Source: Akkermansia muciniphila | GTDB lineage: Bacteria; Verrucomicrobiota; Verrucomicrobiia; Verrucomicrobiales; DEV007 | Length of the DNA stretch: 64,000 bases | Reading direction: 5' to 3' | Assembly (NCBI GenBank): GCA_945883495.1 | Contig: CAMCXS010000005.1 | Span: 62,001-126,000, forward strand | Shown: positions 18,113-25,520 of the stretch, piece by piece | Position numbering within the stretch: position 1 is the first letter of the stretch | Layout of the letters: each line of letters begins with the position of its first letter | Notes under the pieces: model-generated | What the model saw: only the letters and a program-made list of their open reading frames with translations | What the model was told of the DNA's origin: nothing | Databases searched by the model: none | Made by a program: the position numbers and the translations under genes

Positions 18113-19633
18113 TCAGAGTGATTCGATGTCCGGCAGGTTGACCGAGCATTGATTCTTCTTCCAGGTGAGAGTCCCGACATCGACCCATGGAGAAGCCAGA
18201 TTCTGTTGGAAGGCTCCTTTTCTCCATTGAAAAGCGGGATCAACCTTTTTCATGCGAATGACGAATTGAGCGTTGTCCAACGAAATCCCGTTGCGGACGC
18301 ACCAGTGCCACGATTCCCTGCGGAGCCCAGCGGCGAGCAAATTTGGATCGACCTTGGCGCGGAGCATCCTGAAGGTATAGCTAACCCAAAGGCGGCCGGC
18401 CCAGGCCGGTGAGGCCAGACCGTTTTCTCCGACCAAAGGAAGCCAAATTTCCTTCTTGCGACCCTGGTAGACGATGGTGACAAAGTGGTTGAAGTTGGCA
18501 AAGTGGGAGTCCATGAAGACTCCGTGAGGGGTGATGCCAATGTACTGACGGGCGAAGGGATGCACGCTGCGTTGGGTGGAGCGGATCGTGTTGGCGATGG
18601 GCTCTGGAAGTTGGCGCAGCACGGTCCGGTGGGATGCGGAGCAGAGGAGTTGAACGAGGGCCAACGCAACCGCTCCCCCGAGGGAGGCTAGCCAACGTGG
18701 AGCATTGCTGGTGCCTGGCAGGTGGGGGGCTGTTTCGGGTACCGGAATGCGAAGATAACCCAGCAATTTTGCCCATACCGTATCCGGGATCAGCACTGCA
18801 TAGAGAGCCGCCACGGCGAGCGCGAACCAGGGAATCGGGAAAAAGATGCAGATGCCAACATGCAAGACCACGCCGAAAGCGGCCAGCGGAGTGCGGAAGC
18901 GCTGGAAAGGCAGCAAAAACATGAAAATGGTTTCGAAAACGAGGGCAAAGTATCCCAAGCCGCGCATCAGCCATTCATTGTCCAGCACCCAAGCCGGATT
19001 GATCCAGGTGTTGTGAGGGATGGTGGCGGGCGTGTAAAGCCCATGTCCCGAGGTCCACATCGGGGAATCCAATTTGCTAAGGATGGAGTCGATGTAGACA
19101 AATCCCACTCCGACAGCGACCAGCATAAAGACATAACCCCAAGAAGCGGATGCTGCCTTCTGTCCGTCTGGCTGTGCGCCTTTCCACCTTACGGAAAACG
19201 CCGTGGAGCGAGGCAAGACGAGGAAAAGGAGAGCAATACCGACAAAATAGTAGTCAACGTGATACTGGAAGACATTAAGCGTGCCCAGAAAGGTTACCGT
19301 AAGGATGTAGTTGACGATCGCTAGCGGTCTGACCCACATGCCAAGTCCAAATAGCACCGTGGTGAGCCACCAAACCCAGAGCAACGGCAGGAAGTTGTTC
19401 TCCGGGTGAAATGTCTGCTCGGGTTCAGAACCGAAAATTAGGCCGTAATGCCGGATCAACTGCAGGATTTCCGCCTGAAGCACGGCCGAGTTGAGGATGC
19501 GAAAGAGCCCAAGGCCGATCGCGGATCCCGGTTGCGAAAAATGGCTGAACAACCGTTGATGAAGCACTGACCCCGCTTGGCGCAGGCGGGCGCCCACGGT
19601 GGCTGTTTGGGGGGGCAAAGAGGTTCTAGACAT
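18113..19633 (-). CDS. HTTM domain membrane protein
   Basis: 506 residues. The N-terminal half has four to five membrane helices with the HTTM (horizontally transferred transmembrane, vitamin K gamma-carboxylase-like) pattern: FRILNSAVLQAEI near the start and NVFQYHVDYYFVGIALLFLV. The C-terminal half is soluble. Bacterial HTTM proteins have no settled function; some act on peptides or lipids. It lies 18 bases from WbqC and its start overlaps the upstream methyltransferase stop by eight bases, so it belongs to the glycan operon. Confidence 0.8.
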   Translation of the reverse strand: MSRTSLPPQTATVGARLRQAGSVLHQRLFSHFSQPGSAIGLGLFRILNSAVLQAEILQLIRHYGLIFGSEPEQTFHPENNFLPLLWVWWLTTVLFGLGMWVRPLAIVNYILTVTFLGTLNVFQYHVDYYFVGIALLFLVLPRSTAFSVRWKGAQPDGQKAASASWGYVFMLVAVGVGFVYIDSILSKLDSPMWTSGHGLYTPATIPHNTWINPAWVLDNEWLMRGLGYFALVFETIFMFLLPFQRFRTPLAAFGVVLHVGICIFFPIPWFALAVAALYAVLIPDTVWAKLLGYLRIPVPETAPHLPGTSNAPRWLASLGGAVALALVQLLCSASHRTVLRQLPEPIANTIRSTQRSVHPFARQYIGITPHGVFMDSHFANFNHFVTIVYQGRKKEIWLPLVGENGLASPAWAGRLWVSYTFRMLRAKVDPNLLAAGLRRESWHWCVRNGISLDNAQFVIRMKKVDPAFQWRKGAFQQNLASPWVDVGTLTWKKNQCSVNLPDIESL

Positions 19634-20255
19634 TGCTACCGGTGATTAGGCTATGCATGTAAGGAATCCGAAGAAGATGGTTCGCGACGCGCACGTCAAC
19701 CTGTCCGAAGTGGGCCTGAAAGGCCGAGCGCCATTCATGATCGTGAAGAATGTTGCAGCCCCGGTCCCGATTGATGACCCACCGGCTCCACGGATCCTGC
19801 CGCACCAGATAGCAGGGCTCAATGGCGAGGAAACGTCCGCCGGGTTTCAGAAGACGGCGGCCCCCTTCGAGAACTTCTGCCATCTGGTCGCGGGTCAGGT
19901 GATGCAGCACGCCCGAGCAAAGGACGGCGTCCACCTTTCCCAGTAGTGCGGCGCCGTGGTGTTCCAGAAAGTCGGGCATGACCCCCACTGTAAAGTTCCC
20001 GGTGAGGGAGGATTTCGCCTTGGCAATGTAAGAGGGATTCGGGTCGAATCCGAAGTAGTGGATATCCTCCGGGAGAAGGGCGCGCAGCCGGGCCGGGCCG
20101 CAGCCCACATCGACCACTGTCATGCCCGGCCTGATTTTCCACAGGTTTTCCAGAAGCCATGGATGGGCATCTGGCTGACCGACTGCGTTCTGGAAAGTCT
20201 CGTAGATCCAGGAAACACTCAGAAGAGATCGAAGCCCATCGTTTCGTTCACTCAT
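19626..20255 (-). CDS. Class I SAM-dependent methyltransferase
   Basis: 209 residues from ATG 20255 (MSERNDGLR); an in-frame start at 20303 adds 16 residues that look non-conserved. SAM motif I is VVDVGCGPARLRALL, motif II YFGFDPNPSYI, and the post-motif region CSGVLHHLTRDQM then LKPGGRFLAIEP. This is a Methyltransf_11/25-type enzyme. It is the first gene of the run ending at 11100 and lies 277 bases after the NeuB-like gene. In that gap I see no gene. Substrate unknown, likely a glycan component. Confidence 0.85.
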   Translation of the reverse strand: MSERNDGLRSLLSVSWIYETFQNAVGQPDAHPWLLENLWKIRPGMTVVDVGCGPARLRALLPEDIHYFGFDPNPSYIAKAKSSLTGNFTVGVMPDFLEHHGAALLGKVDAVLCSGVLHHLTRDQMAEVLEGGRRLLKPGGRFLAIEPCYLVRQDPWSRWVINRDRGCNILHDHEWRSAFQAHFGQVDVRVANHLLRIPYMHSLITGSNV

Positions 20256-20532
20256 TGCACAAAACGTGGTAATGGCACGTGCGGGAGCGCTGACAAGCCT
20301 CACCGCCGCCCCCGATCACTCTGGCAGCGAGCGATCGAAAACTGCTGGTCCGGGAAGTTTCAGCCCAAGAGTCGCTGGTCGGCGTGAAAGGAAGGGCCAT
20401 TGGGAGGGGGAAGGTAGAGTTCCCATTCAATTTGGGCCTAAATGAGACCTGGACCCCTTTTTCGTCAAGGGTTTTGGCCGGGTTCGGCGAAATAGTGATG
20501 ACCTCAGGTTGCGCCAATCTGCACGACGTTCG

Positions 20533-21543
20533 TTACAGGCCGGTAGCACGGAGGTTGCAAAGAAGTACCGGTTCAAATGCCGCCAGCGGTTGTTCGAGCG
20601 CTTGCCCCACGACTGCATCGATTTCATCCGCTGGGGTTGAGTTCTCCGGTCGCGCTACGAGAATGTCTTCGTGCGTCAGCACATGACCGGCAGGAAGATT
20701 CCGGCTCACGTAGATTCCCCGACGCGCCCGCTGCCGGGTGTAGGCTTCCGCCGGGCCGATCTTCACCACTTTGGGTTGCAGCGCGGCTTCCGTGGCCCGG
20801 ATCGCCCGGACGTACTCCGCGAACGACTCCGGCTCCATGGCGTGCTTGTGGTCCAGTCCGTCCAGGTTGTGATCCGTGGTGAAATGCTTCTCGATCCAGG
20901 TCGCGCCCAAAGCCACCGCCACGCAGGCGGCTTCCCGGCCCAAGGTGTGATCGGAAAATCCAACGGCCGTTCCGAAGGCGCTACGGAGCGTCTGCACAAA
21001 GGTGAGGTTGGTGTCTTCTAGAGCCGATGGGTACGCGGAGACGCAGTGCAACAGAACGAGTTTGTCGCCGCAAACACCTTCCTTGGCCAAGGCCGCGACG
21101 GTTTTCTCAATGTCACCCAAAGTCGACATTCCGGTAGAGACGATCATTTTCCGTCCACGGGCCGCGACTTCACGCAGGAAGCGGAGGTTGTTGAGATCGC
21201 ATGACGCGATTTTTATGTAAGGCGGGTCAAACGAGCAGAGCAGTTCCAGTCCCCTTGAATCGAAGACGCTCGCGGAGAAAGCAATGCCCTGGGAGAGGGC
21301 ATTCTGGCGAATGTCTAACCATTGGTCGTCGGTCAGCTCGTCGCGGCGGCGGATCGCGCGGATGTCCTCGATCTTGTAATGACCGTAAGCATATTCCCCT
21401 GGCCGGTAGAGGGCATCGGTGTTGATGATCTGATACTTGACCGAATCCGCTCCTGCTTGCGCCGCTACTGCGTTGAGCTGTTTGGCCAAATCAACGCTGC
21501 CGTTGTAGTTGCTCCCGGCTTCGGCGATAATGTGAACGCTCAT
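20533..21543 (-). CDS. Nonulosonic acid synthase (NeuB/PseI/LegI family)
   Basis: 336 residues. It condenses PEP with a 6-carbon amino sugar to give a 9-carbon sialic-, legionaminic- or pseudaminic-type acid. The TIM-barrel half shows IIAEAGSNYNGSVDLAK, DSVKYQ, IKIASCDLNN, STGMSTLGDIE, GFSDHTLG and EKHFTTDHNLDGLDH; the last ends with residues that bind metal and PEP. A C-terminal SAF antifreeze-like domain (RGIYVSRNLPAGHVLTHED) completes the family. It sits 13 bases after the pyruvyl-transferase-family gene and near an SpsF-type cytidylyltransferase. Sequence alone does not tell which nonulosonate is made. Confidence 0.92.
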   Translation of the reverse strand: MSVHIIAEAGSNYNGSVDLAKQLNAVAAQAGADSVKYQIINTDALYRPGEYAYGHYKIEDIRAIRRRDELTDDQWLDIRQNALSQGIAFSASVFDSRGLELLCSFDPPYIKIASCDLNNLRFLREVAARGRKMIVSTGMSTLGDIEKTVAALAKEGVCGDKLVLLHCVSAYPSALEDTNLTFVQTLRSAFGTAVGFSDHTLGREAACVAVALGATWIEKHFTTDHNLDGLDHKHAMEPESFAEYVRAIRATEAALQPKVVKIGPAEAYTRQRARRGIYVSRNLPAGHVLTHEDILVARPENSTPADEIDAVVGQALEQPLAAFEPVLLCNLRATGL

Positions 21544-21556
21544 CTGGCTCCGGTCT

Positions 21557-22636
21557 TCATTGCAACGCCGCGAACTCGCGCACGGCGGTAGCGAATTCGC
21601 TGAGGGCGGTGTCTTGGGTGCGGCGTAGGGTTTGCCATGTGGGCGCTGCCTGCTCTCGGAGCTTGGGCAACTCTTCCAAGCGGTTCATGCGATTCTCCAC
21701 GGCGGCGGTCACATCTGGATCCCGCACGATATCAATGTTCCAATCTCCAAAACCCACTGTGTCCATCAGACTGAGGGCGCGTTCGTCGTAGCTCAGCTTG
21801 ATGAATGGAGTCCCGAAAGCCATGCAGGGGAGGGCGGAGTGGACGCGGTAGGTAACGTTGAGCCGGCAGCTGTTGAGCAGCGCCAAATAGGCATGTGGCT
21901 CTTGGATGTAGACGTAAGGCTCCGCCAGCGAAGCGGCAAATGGGATATCCCGGTGGTCGTGGCAGAGGACTCGCACGTCTTCGTGTCCGCGGTTCCGCAG
22001 CAGTTGGATCAAGGATTGCACCTGCGCGGGAATGGCGATCTGCCGCTGCAGGGAAATGTTCATGAGCGACGGATTGCGCACGCTGACCAGGGTGGTGCGA
22101 CGGTCTCCCGGGGGCACTTCGGGAAATTGATTTCGCATCCTGTCGAGGAAAATGGTGGGGCAGCCGCCAAGCTGCACATGTTCCAGTCCCAAACCCCGCA
22201 AATGCTGGAAGGTGGCGCGGTCCCGCGCCAATGACCAGCGGGCTTGCCGATTGACTCCCGCGGTGATCCCATCGGGCATGACGTCGGTGCGGTCCACCAG
22301 CTTGTCGAGCCGGTTATAAATCCGCCCGCGAGACAAACTGAAGAGCATGAGAGGTGGTTCTAGCTTCTTCAGAGCTTCCAGGTTCACTTCGAGTTCACCG
22401 TTCTCGTAGAGATTGCCGCCGCCTACAATGACCCCATGGCCGTACTGGTTGATCTCGTGAATCGTCCGGGAGGTGAGGCCCGCCTTGGCTTGGGACTCGT
22501 AACGCGACGTTGCCGGGATGGAGATGAGGTTGACGAACGAGCCAAAGGCATCAGCGATCGCTCCCTGCAATCCCATGAAAATCGCGTCGTTGCCGACGTT
22601 GAACCCCTTGGGGCGGATACAAAAAATGTTCAGCAT
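21557..22636 (-). CDS. Polysaccharide pyruvyl transferase family protein (second, diverged)
   Basis: About 359 residues from the ATG at 22636; an in-frame ATG 15 bases upstream (22651) is possible. Family marks are RPKGFNVGNDAIF, HGVIVGGGNLYENG and the C-terminal VTYRVHSALPCMAFGTPFIKL, which holds the conserved R-x-H. It lacks the usual GLG/GQG turn in the middle, so activity is less sure than for the paralogue at 7724-8851. Tightly linked to the NeuB-like gene, it may modify the nonulosonate or a neighbour sugar. Confidence 0.78.
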   Translation of the reverse strand: MLNIFCIRPKGFNVGNDAIFMGLQGAIADAFGSFVNLISIPATSRYESQAKAGLTSRTIHEINQYGHGVIVGGGNLYENGELEVNLEALKKLEPPLMLFSLSRGRIYNRLDKLVDRTDVMPDGITAGVNRQARWSLARDRATFQHLRGLGLEHVQLGGCPTIFLDRMRNQFPEVPPGDRRTTLVSVRNPSLMNISLQRQIAIPAQVQSLIQLLRNRGHEDVRVLCHDHRDIPFAASLAEPYVYIQEPHAYLALLNSCRLNVTYRVHSALPCMAFGTPFIKLSYDERALSLMDTVGFGDWNIDIVRDPDVTAAVENRMNRLEELPKLREQAAPTWQTLRRTQDTALSEFATAVREFAALQ

Positions 22637-22669
22637 GGTGATGGTGGGCAAAGTCGATCGTTCATCTAT

Positions 22670-23395
22670 CTAGTCGAGCCGATCGGGGTTGCTTTCGTTG
22701 CTTCCCTCAAGCCCTCGCCATATCTCGACGATTCGCTCGTAATCGGCCGTTTCGGCATCAGGGCCCAGTTTCAAGATGATGTGGCGGACTCTACGGAGAT
22801 CTTCGGGGTCGTCAACGGTAAGCCTGACCGTGCACATTGACGGATCCGGGGAGGCTGGCATTGACTGGATCTGGAACCGCTCAGGATGCCGGTAGAAGAA
22901 TTGGGAGACGTGCTCTCGTTGAGTCTCATCGAACGAATCGATGACCCTGCGGCAAGCGGCTGTGCGGAAGATTTCCACTGCGGTGCCGTACGGATACGTT
23001 CTCGGGAGAAGGTTGGTCACAAGGTCGGAGTTTGATGATTCCGCCAAGCTGATTCCAGCGTCGATCAATTTTGGGTCGGGAAAAGGGGAGTCTGCATTCA
23101 AGCGGAGGTAGTAGGCAGCTCCTTGCTCTTCCGCGCACTCCAGCGCGCGGGACGCTACATCGTCGGTCGCTCCCCGGAAGACCCGAATTCCCAAGCGCTG
23201 TTCTGCATGAAAGGCGAGCTCGTCATCAATGGTCCGGGTGGTCGTGGCCAAGGTCAGGGCTGACAATCGCGTGGCACGCCGCGCGCGCGCCGCCACCAAG
23301 TCGATCATGCGAAAGTTCTGGCCCAGATCGAGAAGGACCTTGCCCGGCAAACGGGTGGAATCGGACCGGGCGAGGATGATTCCGAGGACATGCAT
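22670..23395 (-). CDS. SpsF-type cytidylyltransferase
   Basis: 241 residues starting with the nucleotidyltransferase loop IILARSDSTRLPGKVLLDLG. The RLNADSPFPDPKLID segment places the acidic metal ligand. DETQREHVSQFFYRHPERF is typical of SpsF/PseF-like members of PF02348, which activate sugars with CTP. With the NeuB-type synthase two genes downstream, it is the best candidate for making the CMP-nonulosonate donor in this locus. It starts 46 bases after the exporter gene stop. Confidence 0.88.
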   Translation of the reverse strand: MHVLGIILARSDSTRLPGKVLLDLGQNFRMIDLVAARARRATRLSALTLATTTRTIDDELAFHAEQRLGIRVFRGATDDVASRALECAEEQGAAYYLRLNADSPFPDPKLIDAGISLAESSNSDLVTNLLPRTYPYGTAVEIFRTAACRRVIDSFDETQREHVSQFFYRHPERFQIQSMPASPDPSMCTVRLTVDDPEDLRRVRHIILKLGPDAETADYERIVEIWRGLEGSNESNPDRLD

Positions 23396-23441
23396 GAAGG
23401 ATGGGCTTCAGTCGCCAGAGCCGTTGAGTCTGGGCGGAGCA

Positions 23442-25424
23442 TCAACAGACTGCGGGAAGTTCGACGTCCGCCACGACTTCGTCGATCCGATGGCCTTCAA
23501 ACTGCAAGTCATAGAGTTTGCGATAGCCAGTGCACGATTCCATCAACTCATCGTGGCGGCCGACTCCGAGCACTGCGCCGTTGTCCATGAACACGATTTG
23601 GTCGGCTTTCAGAATGGTTGAAAGCCGGTGCGCGATCGCGATCACCGTTTTTCCTTGGGCCAGAACATCGATCGCTTCTTTGACGTGCTTTTCAGATTCG
23701 GAATCCAGCGCCGAAGTTGCCTCGTCAAGCAGCAGAATCGGCGCGTTCCGCAGGATGGCGCGAGCGATCGAGAGCCGCTGGGCTTGCCCGCCGGAGAGCT
23801 GATTCCCGCGATCGCCAATTACTTCATCATAGCCATTGCGCTTCTCCATGATGAAATCGTGGGCGTGAGCCAAACGGGCTGCCTTCTCCACATCCTCCCG
23901 GGTGGCGTCCAGCCTCCCGTAGCGAATGTTATTGTAAATGGTGTCGTGGAACAAGAAAACCTCCTGATTCACGATCCCGATCTGGTTGCGTAGTGAAGTC
24001 TGGGAGTATTCACGGATGTCCCGGCCATCGACCATGATCCTGCCGACATGCGGATCATAGAAACGCAGGATTAGGGACATGATCGTGGTCTTTCCTGAGC
24101 CGCTTTGGCCGACGAGTGCGTAGGTTTTTCCGAGCTCGAAGTTGAGGTTGATGCCGACGACTGCCGGCTTCGGTTTGCTTGGGTAACTGAACCGGACGTT
24201 CTCGAGCCGAATGCCCTCTGTCACGCCTTTGAGTTCACGTGCGTCCGGCCGATCTGCGACGCTGGGCTTCTCATCCATCATGGCGAATACCTTGGATGTG
24301 GCGAGAAGCGTTTTTTGCAGGGTGATCTGCATGCGGCTGAGCCCTTTGACGTGCGGGTAAATGCTCATCAAGCCCATGTTGAGCACGAGGAAATCATGGA
24401 CGGATTTGCCGGAGATGTAGGCATAAATCAGTCCAATCGCCATGCCGATGGAAGCGGTTGTCTCCACCAGGGGGCCAACGATTTCCGAAGCTTTCTGCCA
24501 GCGCGTGATCATGGCCATCATGCGGAGCGCCGCGCGGTTGAAACGTTCCCGCTCATAATCTTCCCGAGCATTGGCCTTCACGACGCGAATGCCAGAAAAG
24601 CTCTCCTGCAATGTCGTCATGATCATACCCGCCTCTTCGTCCTCCTTGGCTCCTGCTTGGCGGACTCTCTTGCTGACCACCAAGATGGGGAGAATGCACA
24701 AGGGAAACACGATGAAAGCGCCCAAGGTGTAGAGCCAGTCTAGGTGGAGCAGGGTGACCATGATCGCGAGGATCGACACTGGATACATTACCAGAGCGCA
24801 GACCATGTCCGTCGCCGCGGAGGCAGCCATGCGGGTCTGATTAAATACGACCTGTATGAGGTCTCCCTGTTTGGCTTTGTTGTAAAAGGCAATCGGTTGG
24901 CGCAGCAAATTGGAGAACAAATCGTCCCGCAGCTGATGCAGGACGCGGTTCCCCACCCACATGATGCAATACTTGTTGAGGAATTCGAAGCTCCCTTTCA
25001 GCAAAATGAGCACAGGGATCAGCAAGCAAACGGCCGCGACGAAACTCCACTGCTCCCAGCCTGGCGCCAGTTCCGGCCGGTCAAACTGGATTTGATCTAG
25101 GTAGGCAATGCCTTGAAATGGGACGATCTTGTCTGGTAGCGGGTGCCCGGCGGCATCGCCTGCCGGAGGGGTGTCTGCGGGAAGGACAATCGTGAAGATT
25201 GCCCGGATCACGAGAAGCAATACTCCATTAAATGCCCCTCCGACGATCCCAAAGAACACCCCGAGCGCGAACCGGTTCTTGAACGGCTTGACGTAGGAGA
25301 AAAGGCGTCCGTAGGGCGCTTTCGCCGCCGACAGAAAATCGGAATTCGTCATGCTTGCCAAGTCTTTGGCGGAATAACGCTTCTGTTTGTCTGAAGGTGG
25401 GGGATTCGGGGCTGCTTCGCTCAT
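23442..25424 (-). CDS. msbA: MsbA-like ABC exporter (membrane domain plus ATPase)
   Basis: 660 residues, a half-transporter that acts as a homodimer. Six membrane helices span about residues 55-350. The ATPase has Walker A GQSGSGKTT, the Q-loop in IGIVNQEVFLF, signature LSGGQAQRLSIARAI, Walker B ILLLDEATSALD and the H-loop in IAIAHRLST. The order and length fit MsbA/LptM-type lipid or lipid-linked-glycan flippases. At the head of the minus-strand glycan operon, it probably exports the lipid-linked product or lipid A. A periplasmic insert between the first two helices is longer than in MsbA of E. coli, so the substrate may differ. Confidence 0.85.
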   Translation of the reverse strand: MSEAAPNPPPSDKQKRYSAKDLASMTNSDFLSAAKAPYGRLFSYVKPFKNRFALGVFFGIVGGAFNGVLLLVIRAIFTIVLPADTPPAGDAAGHPLPDKIVPFQGIAYLDQIQFDRPELAPGWEQWSFVAAVCLLIPVLILLKGSFEFLNKYCIMWVGNRVLHQLRDDLFSNLLRQPIAFYNKAKQGDLIQVVFNQTRMAASAATDMVCALVMYPVSILAIMVTLLHLDWLYTLGAFIVFPLCILPILVVSKRVRQAGAKEDEEAGMIMTTLQESFSGIRVVKANAREDYERERFNRAALRMMAMITRWQKASEIVGPLVETTASIGMAIGLIYAYISGKSVHDFLVLNMGLMSIYPHVKGLSRMQITLQKTLLATSKVFAMMDEKPSVADRPDARELKGVTEGIRLENVRFSYPSKPKPAVVGINLNFELGKTYALVGQSGSGKTTIMSLILRFYDPHVGRIMVDGRDIREYSQTSLRNQIGIVNQEVFLFHDTIYNNIRYGRLDATREDVEKAARLAHAHDFIMEKRNGYDEVIGDRGNQLSGGQAQRLSIARAILRNAPILLLDEATSALDSESEKHVKEAIDVLAQGKTVIAIAHRLSTILKADQIVFMDNGAVLGVGRHDELMESCTGYRKLYDLQFEGHRIDEVVADVELPAVC

Positions 25425-25520
25425 TCGATGGTTTTTGGCCAGTTGCCAGCCTCAGGGCGGCAAAACCGGCCCTAGTGTGGAGGGGGATTCAGGTTTTGGC
25501 AACCTTTCCCTAGATGACCC

